Below, one piece after another: positions 42,298-51,420 of a stretch of DNA of 64,000 bases. Positions within the stretch are counted from its first letter, which is position 1; every line of letters begins with the position of its first letter. The position numbers and the translations under genes are program-made. Where the stretch lies: assembly GCA_013289665.1 (NCBI GenBank), contig JABCZN010000005.1:1-64000 (forward strand), given 5' to 3'. The notes beneath the pieces were generated by a model. That model saw only the letters and a list, made by a program, of their open reading frames with translations, was not told the origin of the DNA and ran no database searches. The stretch is from Acidobacteriota bacterium. Its GTDB lineage: Bacteria > Acidobacteriota > Terriglobia > Acidiferrales > UBA7541.

Positions 42298-43281
42298 TCA
42301 GGCGGTGGTGGAAGGGGCGTCTTCGGCCGGAGGCGTTGCGGCCGGAGGAGCGGGAGCGGCAAGGGCTTCGAGGCGCGCGGCCAGGGCGTCGGCAAGCAAG
42401 CCCACCACTTTTTTGGCGGCTGAGCCGTCGGGATCCTTGTCCGGGTTGTACTGGGCCACATCGAGACCCAGCAGATTTTTCTGCTTCACAAATTCGACGA
42501 GCGAACTCTGAACTTCGGCAAAGGAAAGGCCGTCTGAGTCCGGCAGGTTCGTGGCTCGAAAATCATCCTGAGCAATAACGTCCAGATCCAGGTGAAGCAT
42601 GAATTCGCGCATGTCCGCGTGCAGGTGTGCGAGAGAATCGTGCGCCGATTTCCCGACGCCATGCAGGCGGATGTCCTCAGCGTAGACGTGGCGCAACGGC
42701 GTGCGGGTGAGAAAGTCCACTTCAGGCGCATCCACGCGCTTCAGACCGTAGATGAGCGCGTCCGGTTCGCGGACGAGCGGCGGCTCTCCCCAGAAACGCA
42801 CCAGTTCCGGCGAGCCTTTGCCGATGATGCTGGCAAGGACCATGCCGTCCAGGCGGCCGGAAGGCGTGCTGGCGGGGGTGTTGAGGTCGGCGTCGCGATC
42901 GAACCACAGTAAATTGACATGCTTGTAGTAGCGGCGGGCGCCGGTGAGCAGAGCAATGATCTGCGTCGAATCGCCGCCGAGGACGAGCACCAAGGCGCCG
43001 GCCTTGAGGCCCGTTTCGGCGTGGGGCTTCAGTTCGCCCAAAGAGGCGACGATTTCCGGGATGTTGCGGGCGCGCTTGTGCTCTTCGTCATCAGCAAAAA
43101 GGCGGGGGGCGCAATCGCCGAGGTCGGTGACTTCGTAGCCGATCGATTCGAGGCGGTCGACGATGCCGGCGGCGCGGAGGGCGGCGGGAGCTTTTTCGCT
43201 TCCGGCGAGAAAAGCGGCGGCGCTTGAAGGTGCTCCGATGATGGCAATTCTGTTCGGCTGACGAACGATCTTAACCGCCAA
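42298..43281 (-). CDS. Arginase/agmatinase-fold protein with altered metal ligands
   Basis: 327 aa ureohydrolase-fold protein. The TTG at 43281 is chosen because AAGGAG lies 6 nt upstream; no better start exists near the domain boundary. The usual arginase motifs align clearly but with changes. GGDH is GGDS (S105), and DAHxD is D128-R-D-A-D132, so the two metal-binding histidines are replaced by Ser and Asp. The third motif LDLD (D232, D234) is kept. The surrounding LLWFDRDADLNTPASTPSGRLDGM is like arginases of the divergent GGDC type. It may be a hydrolase with a changed metal site, or a non-enzymatic relative. The C-terminal 25 residues are Ala/Pro-rich linker. Confidence 0.8.
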   Translation of the reverse strand: MAVKIVRQPNRIAIIGAPSSAAAFLAGSEKAPAALRAAGIVDRLESIGYEVTDLGDCAPRLFADDEEHKRARNIPEIVASLGELKPHAETGLKAGALVLVLGGDSTQIIALLTGARRYYKHVNLLWFDRDADLNTPASTPSGRLDGMVLASIIGKGSPELVRFWGEPPLVREPDALIYGLKRVDAPEVDFLTRTPLRHVYAEDIRLHGVGKSAHDSLAHLHADMREFMLHLDLDVIAQDDFRATNLPDSDGLSFAEVQSSLVEFVKQKNLLGLDVAQYNPDKDPDGSAAKKVVGLLADALAARLEALAAPAPPAATPPAEDAPSTTA

Positions 43282-43427
43282 GGTACGCTCCTTGTGCTGC
43301 GGGGAATCGCTGGGCCAGTTGAAAGTGGCCTCTACGTCTGAACTGCCGGGTGCCGGCGGATTCTGCCGGGATTGGTCCCTGCCCGGCAAAGCTATCGAAA
43401 GTTCTTTGGACCGACCGCGAACGGCAG

Positions 43428-44393
43428 TTAGCGCCGCGGCGCGGGTGCGATCGATTGCAGCTCCGGGGGCAGCGTGAAGCGCACGTCCTCGCGGATCAGG
43501 TCGAGATCGCGCTGGTCCGTAAAACCGAAATTGGCGAGGCGCTCGCTGACCTGCTCGACCAGAACTTCAGGAGCCGAGGCTCCGGCGGTGAGGCCGATGC
43601 GACTGACGCCTTCAAGCCACTTGGGATCGATATCGTTGGCGGAATCTATGAGCTTGGCTTTGCGATTCAGGCGCTGGGCGAGTTCGACCAGGCGGTTCGA
43701 GTTCGAGCTGTTCTGCGAACCCACCACAAGGATGAGGTCCACGTCCTTGGCGACTTGTTCGACCGCTTCCTGGCGGTTTTGCGTGGCATAGCAGATGTCG
43801 TCGCTGGCGGGGCCTATAATTTTCGGAAAGCGCTGGCGGAGACGAGCCACGATTTCCTGGGTGTCGTAAAGGCTCAGCGTTGTCTGCGTGAGGAAGGCGA
43901 GTTTGTCTGGTTCTTCGACGTCCAGCGCGTCCACCGCGGCAATGGAATCAACTACCAGTGTACGGTCGGGCGCTTCACCGGACGTGCCGACAATCTCCTG
44001 GTGATCCTTGTGGCCAATCAGGATAATGGTGCGCTTTTCGCGGGCAAATTTGAGAGCTTCCAGATGCACCTTGGTGACGAGGGGGCAGGTGGCATCAATC
44101 ACGCGGAGCGAGCGATCCTTGGCTTCCTGGCGAACGGTGGGAGGAACGCCGTGGGCGCTGAAAACCAGCACGGAATTGGAAGGGACTTCTTCGATGGTTT
44201 CAACAAAGATCGCGCCGCGGCGGCGGAGCTGTTCGACGACGTACGTGTTGTGAACGATTTCGTGATGCACGTAGACCGGGGCGCCGTAGGCCTCGAGCGC
44301 GAGCTCCACGATATCCACTGCGCGGACTACGCCGGCGCAGAACCCGCGAGGACGCACACGGAGCAGGGTTTTCGTTTCGGTTTGGGTGGCCAT
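43428..44393 (-). CDS. ispH: 4-hydroxy-3-methylbut-2-enyl diphosphate reductase
   Basis: 321 aa, last step of the MEP isoprenoid pathway, giving IPP and DMAPP. The three iron-sulfur cysteines are present: C19 in RGFCAG, C103 in ATCPLV and C201 in DICYATQNRQ. HHEIVHN, FSAHGVP, GHKDHQEIVGT and GSQNSSNSNRL complete the substrate site. Length and layout are standard. Isoprenoid supply also feeds hopanoid and undecaprenol synthesis, relevant to the glycolipid genes elsewhere in the window, but the gene is probably housekeeping. It is transcribed divergently from the PilZ gene. Confidence 0.96.
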   Translation of the reverse strand: MATQTETKTLLRVRPRGFCAGVVRAVDIVELALEAYGAPVYVHHEIVHNTYVVEQLRRRGAIFVETIEEVPSNSVLVFSAHGVPPTVRQEAKDRSLRVIDATCPLVTKVHLEALKFAREKRTIILIGHKDHQEIVGTSGEAPDRTLVVDSIAAVDALDVEEPDKLAFLTQTTLSLYDTQEIVARLRQRFPKIIGPASDDICYATQNRQEAVEQVAKDVDLILVVGSQNSSNSNRLVELAQRLNRKAKLIDSANDIDPKWLEGVSRIGLTAGASAPEVLVEQVSERLANFGFTDQRDLDLIREDVRFTLPPELQSIAPAPRR

Positions 44394-44529
44394 CTGGCTC
44401 CTAAACTACTGAAAGTTTAAGACTCCATCATATCAAAGTAGCGTTTCCCGTGCATCGGGAGGTATGCCGGATTCCGCAAAAGTGACAAAAACCTGTCTTT
44501 TGGGGCAGTCCAGGGACGCCCGAAGCGGG

Positions 44530-44535
44530 TAGAAT
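44530..44535 (+). promoter_or_regulatory. Putative -10 box of the PilZ gene
   Basis: TAGAAT matches the sigma-70 type -10 hexamer and lies 20 nt before the ATG at 44555. An in-frame ATG at 44534 falls inside this hexamer, so it cannot serve as the start if the box is used. No clear -35 is visible. Confidence 0.45.
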
Positions 44536-44554
44536 GAGGGATAAGAGAATCCTT

Positions 44555-44902
44555 ATGGCGGATACCCAGGCTGCCCAAAACCGGCGGAGAAGCGAACGGG
44601 TGATGCTGAACATGCCGGTACAGGTTCTGGCGGAGAACGAGGAGCGCCAGCAGATCCAGGTTGAAGCGAAAACGCTGGTGGTGAACGCGCATGGCGGGCT
44701 GATGGAGATGAAGGAGCACCTGCATGTGGGGCAGTCTTTCCTGCTGACGAATCCGGCTACGGGATCGGATATGAGTTGCCGGGTGGTGCGAGTGGACGAA
44801 ACGGGGATTGAGCACTTTCACATTGCGTTTGAGTTTGACCGGCCGGCGCCCAAATTCTGGCCGGTGACGTTTCCCCCCGCCGATTGGGGCCTGCCTTCCT
44901 GA
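44555..44902 (+). CDS. PilZ-domain protein
   Basis: About 115 aa, single PilZ domain. The N-terminal arginine motif RRRSERV (about 10-16) provides RxxxR, and the second c-di-GMP motif, normally [DN]xSxxG, is present as NAHGG. The Ser is replaced by His, a variant I recognise from acidobacterial PilZ proteins, so nucleotide binding is uncertain. The rest fits the PilZ barrel (LHVGQSFLLTNPATGSDMSCRVVRVDE). PilZ proteins act as receptors that link c-di-GMP to motility, adhesion or exopolysaccharide. The start at 44555 is used for the reason given at the -10 box. Confidence 0.8.
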   Translation: MADTQAAQNRRRSERVMLNMPVQVLAENEERQQIQVEAKTLVVNAHGGLMEMKEHLHVGQSFLLTNPATGSDMSCRVVRVDETGIEHFHIAFEFDRPAPKFWPVTFPPADWGLPS

Positions 44903-45004
44903 GCAGGTTTCTGAACTTACCCCCTGGAAACGACTAAAATTGAGCCTGGGCGCATCCAACTTTTTGCTGGAAGGCGTGTTAGATGGAATGTGGAGGTACG
45001 TTCC

Positions 45005-45694
45005 GTGGACTTAGACAAACGAGCAGCGAGCTTAGTTCTGATGGCCGGCCTTGTGGCTGGCGGAGTTTTACTTTCCGGGTGCGATGACAATAGCGTGGAG
45101 ATTATCCGCGACCCCGACATTCATGTCACGAGAGGTATGACCTGGGCGTGGCGGCCGGTGAACGTGCCGGAAAGCGGGAAGCGCGCCGCGGAAGGTGGCA
45201 GGCCGGTGGTGTCCCGGGACGTGATTGCGCGGGAGGAAAAACCCCAGCCGGCAGCCGGGCAGCGGCTGGAGAGCAACCGGGACTGGAATACCGAAGCGAA
45301 CCGCGACACGCTTAAATTCGCGATTGCGAAGAATCTGCAATCGAAGGGATTGACGCAGGTGACCGATCCCGCGGCGGCTGATTTCTGGGTGGATTACCAC
45401 GTAGCGGTGAGGACAGAGAACGCGACGGTCGGGCGCGCGTATCCGGGCTATCCGGGCGTGGCTTGCGGACCGTATGGATGCTGGTCCAGCTGGGGCTGGG
45501 GACCGCCGGAAATAGCGTTCCAGAATGTGCGGTATCACGAGGGTACGTTTGTCGTCGACGTGGCGTTGCGGGAGCCGAAGAAGCTGGCGTATCGCGCGAT
45601 CAGCCGGAAAGAATTGAACAACAAGCATACGATTACGCCGAATCAGGCGGATGAAGCGATGAAGCATTTGCTGAAGGGATTGAAGACGAAGTAG
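45005..45694 (+). CDS. DUF4136-type lipoprotein
   Basis: 229 aa. The GTG at 45005 has GGAGG 8 nt upstream; a GTG five codons earlier overlaps that site. A lipoprotein signal ends in LLSGC (C26), so the protein is lipid-anchored in the envelope. The mature part has the DUF4136-like core: residues around TWAWRPVNVP, DTLKFAIAKNLQSKGLTQVTDPAAADFWVDYHVAV, then a Gly/Tyr/Trp-rich insert (YPGYPGVACGPYGCWSSWGWG) and GTFVVDVALREPKKLAYRAISRKEL. Function unknown. A strong hairpin follows its stop. Confidence 0.82.
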   Translation: MDLDKRAASLVLMAGLVAGGVLLSGCDDNSVEIIRDPDIHVTRGMTWAWRPVNVPESGKRAAEGGRPVVSRDVIAREEKPQPAAGQRLESNRDWNTEANRDTLKFAIAKNLQSKGLTQVTDPAAADFWVDYHVAVRTENATVGRAYPGYPGVACGPYGCWSSWGWGPPEIAFQNVRYHEGTFVVDVALREPKKLAYRAISRKELNNKHTITPNQADEAMKHLLKGLKTK

Positions 45695-45776
45695 CGCTTC
45701 TGTGTCTGGAGCCGCCCGGTTTTTTGGCAACGTCAACGTTGACCGATGCCGGGTGCACGGAAGATTCGAGTATGCC

Positions 45777-45814
45777 TTCCCCACCCCGTTCAAAAAACCG
45801 AACGGGGTGGGGAA
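45777..45814 (+). terminator. Perfect 15-bp terminator hairpin
   Basis: TTCCCCACCCCGTTC (45777-45791) pairs fully with GAACGGGGTGGGGAA (45800-45814) over an 8-nt loop, and T-rich sequence follows (TTCAGTTTTGC, then ATTTTT). It stands 83 nt after the DUF4136 stop. The span from there to 46018 holds no supported gene. Confidence 0.7.
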
Positions 45815-46018
45815 TTCAGTTTTGCTTCGATTTTTGGTGAACATGGAGCGGGCGAACGGAAGAAAAGCGAAATCCCTCGCGCTCAAAAGGCGCAGGACCA
45901 GATTGGTTGAGGCGCTGGCGATCGTTCGAGCGGGTCGGGAGAGTCTGAGTTCGTAAAAAGCGGCGGCAGAGCCACGGCACCCCAGAGTCGGAACCTCGGC
46001 CCCGGGGGACGACCTTGG

Positions 46019-47671
46019 CTACTTGCGGCCTTTGGCTAGTTCGGCGGCGGGCTTTTGGGTGCGGCTTTGGAAGTCTTCGTAGGTGCCCTTGAAGTCTTCG
46101 ATTTTCCCGCCCTGGAAATGCCAGACGCGGGTGGCGACTTCGTCGAGGACGTCTTCGTCATGGGTGACAAGGAGGACCGTGCCTTCGTATTTCTGCAGGG
46201 AGATGTTGAGCGCGTTGTTCGATTCCAGGTCGAGGTTGTTGGTGGGCTCGTCGAGCACCAGGAAGTTTGGCTTCTGGATCATCAGCTTGCAGAAGATGAG
46301 GCGGGCGCATTCGCCGCCCGATAGGCCGGACGTCGGCTTCAGTGCGTCTTCGCCGCTGAAAAGCATCTGGCCGAGCGCCGCGCGAATTTCTTCCTGAGGG
46401 GCCTGGGGCTTGAACTGCCAGAGCCAATCGAGTGCGTTGATACCCTTCGATTTGTCGATCGTGTAGCCGAAGTCTTGGGGGAAATAGCCGACGGTGACTT
46501 CGTGCCCCCAGATGACGTTGCCGGAATCGATTTTGAACTTGTGTTCCGCTTCGCCGATGAATTGGCCGGCGTTGCGGATGATTGACCTCAGCATGGTGGT
46601 CTTGCCGGCACCGTTACGGCCGGTGAGTGCGATTTTTTCACCGCGAGTGACGTTGGCGGAAAAATTCTGGATCACCTTCAGCTCGTCGTAGGACTTCCCC
46701 AGGTGCTTAATCTCAAGCGGCGCGCGGCCCGAGGGCACGTCGAACTGAAAGCGGATGTAGGGGCGCTGGATGTTGGACCGGGCCAGTTCGGAAACCTGGA
46801 GGCGCTCGACTTCTTTTTTGCGCGAGGTGGCCTGGGCGGAACGCGTGCCGGCGGAAAAGCGGGCGATGAAATCGTTGAGCTGCGAGATTTTCTTTTCGCG
46901 GACGGCGTTTTCCGCTTCCATGCGGGAACGGATCTGCGTTTTGGCCATGACCATGTCGTCGTAGCCGCCGGGATACATAATGATCGTTTGATAGTCGATG
47001 TCGGCGGTGTGCGTGCAGACGCTGTTCAGGAAGTGGCGATCGTGCGAAATCACGATCAACACGCCGTGATACTCGAGGAGATATTCCTTGAGCCAGTGCA
47101 CGGAATCAAGGTCGAGGTTGTTGGTTGGCTCGTCGAGCAAGAGGGCAGAGGGATTCCCGAAGAGGGCTTGCGCGAGCAGCACGCGGACCTTCTGGCCGCC
47201 CTGGAGTTCGCCCATCTTGCGTTCGTGGAGGTCGGCTTCGATGCCCAGGCCGTCGAGCAGCACGCCGGCATCGGCTTCGGCGGTGTAGCCGTTTTCTTCC
47301 CCGACGATGCCTTCCAGTTCGCCGAGGCGCATGCCGTCGGCATCGGTAAGTTCGTCGTGGGGCTTGGCGTAGAGGGCTTCGCGCTCCTGCAAAGCCTTCC
47401 AGAGAAGTCCGTTGCCCATGATGACGGTGTCAATGACGCGGAATTTGTCGAAAGCGAACTGATCCTGGCGGAGGATGCCGATTTTTTTGGGGCGCGTGAT
47501 GGTGCCATGGGTGGCATCCTGTTCGCCGGTGAGGATCTTCATGAAGGTGGATTTTCCGGCGCCATTGGGGCCGGAAATGGCGTAGCGACGGCCCGCCATG
47601 AAAGTGGTGGTGACGTCCTCAAAAAGGACGCGGGCGCCGAAGCGCATGGTGACGTTTTCTACAGAGATCAT
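46019..47671 (-). CDS. ABC-F family ATPase
   Basis: 550 aa with two ABC domains and no membrane segment, the ABC-F plan. First domain: Walker A GPNGAGKST (about 34-42), signature LQGGQKVRVLLAQAL (Q in place of S), Walker B ALLLDEPTNNLDLDS, VISHDRHF. The inter-domain linker (about 240-310) includes FIARFSAGTRSAQATSRKKEVERL. Second domain: GRNGAGKTT, LSGGECARLIFCKLM, LVLDEPTNNLDLESNN, THDEDVLDEVA. These proteins bind the ribosome E-site to regulate translation or protect from antibiotics. Length and linker resemble YbiT-like and EttA-like members, not the vertebrate-style resistance types. Specific role unknown. Confidence 0.9.
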   Translation of the reverse strand: MISVENVTMRFGARVLFEDVTTTFMAGRRYAISGPNGAGKSTFMKILTGEQDATHGTITRPKKIGILRQDQFAFDKFRVIDTVIMGNGLLWKALQEREALYAKPHDELTDADGMRLGELEGIVGEENGYTAEADAGVLLDGLGIEADLHERKMGELQGGQKVRVLLAQALFGNPSALLLDEPTNNLDLDSVHWLKEYLLEYHGVLIVISHDRHFLNSVCTHTADIDYQTIIMYPGGYDDMVMAKTQIRSRMEAENAVREKKISQLNDFIARFSAGTRSAQATSRKKEVERLQVSELARSNIQRPYIRFQFDVPSGRAPLEIKHLGKSYDELKVIQNFSANVTRGEKIALTGRNGAGKTTMLRSIIRNAGQFIGEAEHKFKIDSGNVIWGHEVTVGYFPQDFGYTIDKSKGINALDWLWQFKPQAPQEEIRAALGQMLFSGEDALKPTSGLSGGECARLIFCKLMIQKPNFLVLDEPTNNLDLESNNALNISLQKYEGTVLLVTHDEDVLDEVATRVWHFQGGKIEDFKGTYEDFQSRTQKPAAELAKGRK

Positions 47672-47847
47672 AACCTTGCAATTTTACCGTAGAAGGGGCC
47701 GTTCGCACCAAATCAAAGAATGGATGATTGGGAGCGCTTGACATCAATGCGGGCGGGCCATAAGGTCGTGCACCGAAGGCGGGCGGCGGCGAGCCGCCAC
47801 AGTTGGCCTGCCCGGAGCCCGGCCCGGAGCGAGGTTCAGGAGCCAGA

Positions 47848-49074
47848 ATGAACAAACCGAGTGTGTTTGCAGTAGGGGTGGGATGCGTTTTGCTCGGGCC
47901 GTTGGTCGTGCTGCTGGCCGGACGGCCGTCCATTGCGGCGAGGATGGAGACTTTGTGGCCCACCAAGGGGTGGGTGGCTGCGCCGCCGGCGAGTGTCGGG
48001 TTAGACGAGAAGGTTTTCGAAGGGCTGGATGAAGATCTGGCGGCGGGGAAATTTTCGCTGGTCGACAGCTTTGCCGTGTTTCGTTGCGGAAGGAAGGTTT
48101 ACGAACGGACGTACTCGCACGATTACGCGAAGATTTATGGGAAGCAGGCGAAAGAGAGGGGGCCGCTCAATGCGCGGCTGACGGGCCGGTACAACTATTT
48201 TGATCCGGACTGGCACCCTTACTATCACGGGACGGATATGCACTCGATGCAGTCGGTGAGCAAGACGGTGACTTCGGTGATTTTCGGCGTGGCGATGACC
48301 CGGGGCGATTTCAAGGCGGGTGTGGACAAGCCAGTGCTCGAATACTTTGATGTCACCAAGGTGAGGAATGTGGATGAGCGCAAGCGACGGATGACGTTGC
48401 GCGATGTGCTGACCATGACGGCGGGGCTAGCGTGGATTGAGGATGTGCCTTACGACGATCCGCGGAGTGATTCGAGCCTGATGGAGGCGACAGACGATTG
48501 GGTCGAGTACGTGATCGACAAGCCGATGGCCGCAGAGCCTGGAAAAGTTTTCAACTACAGCAGCGGCGTCACCGAACTGCTGGCTTACATTTTCAAGAAA
48601 GAGACCGGGCAGGACATTGACGACTACGGCGAGAAATACTTGTTTGCGCCGCTCGGAATCAAGCATCACTGGAAGCGGACGTACATGGACGTGACCGACA
48701 CGGAAGGCGGGTTGTATTTAAACGGCAGCGACCTCGCGAAGATTGGCTATTTCTACCTGCACGACGGAATTTGGGATGGGAAGCAGATTGTCTCTAGGGA
48801 TTGGGTCAGGGATTCGTTGAAGGGCTATATCGATGCCGAGGGCGATTATCGGTATGGATACAAGTGGTGGCTGCTGAAGCGGACCGATCGCGCGGGCTAC
48901 GTGTGGATGGCGCGGGGGTTCGGCGGGCAGCGGATGATGGTGTTTCCGCAGGAAGGAATGATCGTGACATTCACGGGATGGGATATTACTGGCGATCCTC
49001 CGGCCGATAAGGAGCTTTTTCAGCGGCTGCTGCCAGCGCTGAAAACCAAGACTTGCGGAGGCGGGGCTCAGTGA
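47848..49074 (+). CDS. Exported serine hydrolase, beta-lactamase class C fold
   Basis: 408 aa. The ATG at 47848 has CAGGAG 8 nt upstream and begins a signal peptide or anchor (MNKPSVFAVGVGCVLLGPLVVLLAG). The catalytic serine is S136 in SVSK (SxxK box); the YxN-equivalent is NYSSG (about 230-234); the third motif appears as GFGGQ in place of KTG. This is the penicillin-binding-protein-like group of secreted esterases, peptidases and amidases, most with unknown substrates. Its stop overlaps the next gene start (TGATG), so it is coupled to an SDR gene; the two may act on one metabolite, but they sit in different compartments. Confidence 0.85.
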   Translation: MNKPSVFAVGVGCVLLGPLVVLLAGRPSIAARMETLWPTKGWVAAPPASVGLDEKVFEGLDEDLAAGKFSLVDSFAVFRCGRKVYERTYSHDYAKIYGKQAKERGPLNARLTGRYNYFDPDWHPYYHGTDMHSMQSVSKTVTSVIFGVAMTRGDFKAGVDKPVLEYFDVTKVRNVDERKRRMTLRDVLTMTAGLAWIEDVPYDDPRSDSSLMEATDDWVEYVIDKPMAAEPGKVFNYSSGVTELLAYIFKKETGQDIDDYGEKYLFAPLGIKHHWKRTYMDVTDTEGGLYLNGSDLAKIGYFYLHDGIWDGKQIVSRDWVRDSLKGYIDAEGDYRYGYKWWLLKRTDRAGYVWMARGFGGQRMMVFPQEGMIVTFTGWDITGDPPADKELFQRLLPALKTKTCGGGAQ

Positions 49075-49856
49075 TGCTGCTTGAAAATAAAGTTGCATTG
49101 ATTACGGGCTCGGGGCGCGGCATTGGACGCGCGATGGCGAAGTTGTTTGCAAAAGAGGGTGCGGCGGTTTTTCTGACGGCGCGAACCGAGAAGCAGCTTG
49201 AGGCCGTTGCCGGGGAAATTGCGGCTGAGGGCGGCAAGGCAGGCTTTGCTACCGCCGATCTGACACAGGTGACGGATTGCAGCCGAGTGTTCAGGGCGGC
49301 CGAGGAACAGTTCGGCCGCGTGGATATTCTTGTCAATAATGCAGGCCACTACGGCCCGGTGGTGCCGGTCGAAGACTATCCGCTCGAGGAATTTGAGAAG
49401 GTGATCAACGTGCACCTTCGCGCGGCGTTTGTCCTGAGCAAGCTGGCTCTGCCGGGAATGTACGCGCGCGCGTCCGGCGTGATCCTGAATGTTTCGAGCC
49501 TTTCGGCGAAGGCGGCGTTTTCCTGGGGATCGGCTTATGCAGCGGCAAAGGCCGGACTGCTGGGGCTGACGCGCTATATGGCGGCGGAGGCTGCGCGCAA
49601 TGGCGTGCGGGTGAACGCAATCTGCCCTGGCCCGGTGACCGAGACGGTGATGAGCAAGGAGCTTGGCAACACGCTGGCGAATAAGTTGAATGTCAGCCCG
49701 GAGGACCAACTGAAGGGATTCCTGGCTTCGATTTTGCAGGGCCGCGGACAGACGGCGATGGAAATTGCGCAAGCGGCGCTGTTCCTTTGCTCGGATATGT
49801 CGAGCGCGATGGTCGGGCAGTCAATCAATGTCGACGGCGGAGCCGCGTTTTTCTGA
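49074..49856 (+). CDS. SDR family oxidoreductase (FabG-like)
   Basis: 260 aa classical SDR. TGSGRGIG (about 13-20) binds NAD(P), NNAGHYG follows near 89, the active site is S-x12-Y-x3-K in NVSSLSAKAAFSWGSAYAAAK (Ser about 142, Tyr 155, Lys 159), and NAICPGPVTETVM and INVDGGAAFF end the protein. The family includes 3-oxoacyl-ACP reductases and many alcohol dehydrogenases; the substrate is not clear. The ATG at 49074 overlaps the TGA of the serine hydrolase. A GTG one codon earlier is the alternative. Confidence 0.87.
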   Translation: MLLENKVALITGSGRGIGRAMAKLFAKEGAAVFLTARTEKQLEAVAGEIAAEGGKAGFATADLTQVTDCSRVFRAAEEQFGRVDILVNNAGHYGPVVPVEDYPLEEFEKVINVHLRAAFVLSKLALPGMYARASGVILNVSSLSAKAAFSWGSAYAAAKAGLLGLTRYMAAEAARNGVRVNAICPGPVTETVMSKELGNTLANKLNVSPEDQLKGFLASILQGRGQTAMEIAQAALFLCSDMSSAMVGQSINVDGGAAFF

Positions 49857-49883
49857 TCTGGTTATCCTCCGCCGCGCTAGCGC

Positions 49884-51200
49884 TCAGTGCAGGTCGTTCT
49901 TATAGACGCTGCCGCCCTTCAGAACGAATTTTACGCGCTGGAGTTCGGTGATGTCTTTGAGAGGGTCGCCGGAGACGGCGACGAGGTCGGCCCACTTGCC
50001 GGGTTCGATGGTGCCCATTTTGTCGGACCAGCCGAGTAGTTCGGCGGCGGTCGTGGTGGCGGTGCGGATGGCCTCCATGGGCGTCATGCCGTATTTCACG
50101 TAATAGTCGAACTCCATTGCCTGGTTGAGTTCGCGCCAATCGAAGCCGCCGGCGTCGGTGCCGAGGACGATTTTCACGCCTTTCTTCAGCGCCAGTTGGA
50201 ACGCGGCCTTCTCCGTCTCGACCATTTTCGTCCAGTTCCCTGCCCGGCCGGGAGCGACGTATGCGCCGACCATGATCGTCGGCACCCAATAGATGCCGCG
50301 GTGGGCCATTTCTTCCATTTCGGGTTCGGTGAGGCCGTCGCCGTGCTCGATCGAGTCCACGCCGGCCTTCAAAGCGGCGGCGATGCCGTCGCTGCCGATG
50401 GCGTGGGCCGCGACCTTGTGGCCCAAGCGATGCGTTTCCTCCACGATCGCTTTGGCTTCTTCGTCCGTGAAGTTTACGTGGCTGTGCAGCACGACGCCGT
50501 CCGGGCCGTAGAAATAGCCGTGGTCGGAGTAATACTTGATCCAGTCGGCGCCGTAGCGGATTTGTTCGCGCACGGCTTTGCGGGCTTCCTCCACTCCATC
50601 CACATACTGAACGCCTTGGGGAATGGTGATTTCCCAGGAATAGCCGTAAGGGCCGTACATCCCGGTGGGAGTCATGGCGCGCGTCGAGACCTGCATGTGG
50701 GGCCCGGGGACTTCGCCGTTGTTGATGGCACGCTTCACGTCCACATCGGCATACATGGCGCCTTCGGTTTCAAGGTCGCGCATGGCGGTGAAGCCGTGGC
50801 CGAGAGCGATCTGGGCGTTGCGGGCGCCCAGAATGGCGCGGTACGGGATGGATTGCTTGAGGAGTTGCGCGTCGTAGTCTGCCTGGGTGATGTCGCCCTG
50901 CAGCAGCAGGTGGGTGTGGGCGTCGACGAAGCCGGGGAGCACGGTGGCTTTTGAAAGATCGATCAGTTCGACGCCCGCGGGAGCGGAGCCGCCCGGCGTC
51001 ACGCTGACAATTTTGGCGCCTTCGATGACAATCAATGCGTTGGCGATGGGCGTGTCGCTCTTGCCGTCAATCAGATGCCCGGCGCGGATCGCCAGTTTTT
51101 TTGGAGCAGGCGCGGGTTTTTCCTGAGCGCGCGAAACTGCGGTCGACAGAGTTGTTGCAACGAGTGTCACACGAACGAGCCGAGTGAAAAAGGGATTCAT
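49884..51200 (-). CDS. Exported amidohydrolase (imidazolonepropionase/prolidase-like)
   Basis: 438 aa. The ATG at 51200 has GGAGGA 4 nt upstream; a signal peptide (1-25, ending SRAQ) follows. The metal-dependent amidohydrolase barrel shows VLPGFVDAHTHLL (first His pair), the lysine region YGADWIKYYSDHG, HKVAAHAIGSDGI and GVDSIEHGDGL (two further His), the metal Asp in VLGTDAGGFDW, and the C-terminal GTIEPGKWADLVAVSGDPL. This set fits the imidazolonepropionase-related and Xaa-Pro dipeptidase group, often secreted in Acidobacteriota. Substrate unknown. The gene stands alone in its direction. Confidence 0.88.
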   Translation of the reverse strand: MNPFFTRLVRVTLVATTLSTAVSRAQEKPAPAPKKLAIRAGHLIDGKSDTPIANALIVIEGAKIVSVTPGGSAPAGVELIDLSKATVLPGFVDAHTHLLLQGDITQADYDAQLLKQSIPYRAILGARNAQIALGHGFTAMRDLETEGAMYADVDVKRAINNGEVPGPHMQVSTRAMTPTGMYGPYGYSWEITIPQGVQYVDGVEEARKAVREQIRYGADWIKYYSDHGYFYGPDGVVLHSHVNFTDEEAKAIVEETHRLGHKVAAHAIGSDGIAAALKAGVDSIEHGDGLTEPEMEEMAHRGIYWVPTIMVGAYVAPGRAGNWTKMVETEKAAFQLALKKGVKIVLGTDAGGFDWRELNQAMEFDYYVKYGMTPMEAIRTATTTAAELLGWSDKMGTIEPGKWADLVAVSGDPLKDITELQRVKFVLKGGSVYKNDLH

Positions 51201-51298
51201 CCAATCCTCCAGAGCGCGCAACGATATCAGAATTGGAGGAAAGAAAAAAGGCGGGCGTTCCGGCGGGCAGGAGGGAACGAACAGAGTAGAAAAGGAGC

Positions 51299-51329
51299 GG
51301 GCCAGCCGCTCTCTCAGGACGGCTGGCCC
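51299..51329 (-). terminator. Hairpin, likely terminator of the 51.4-51.7 kb gene
   Basis: GGGCCAGCCG (51299-51308) pairs exactly with CGGCTGGCCC (51320-51329) over an 11-nt loop. On the minus strand it follows the small membrane-protein gene by about 92 nt and leads into GCTCCTTTTC. It also separates that gene from the amidohydrolase promoter. Confidence 0.65.
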
Positions 51330-51420
51330 TTTGGCTCACGAAACAGATTTGGGAACCGCCCAAGACGAGCTGCAGATCCCGAATCTGTGTGCTCAACCAA
51401 GCAGAAGCAGAAACAACTTC

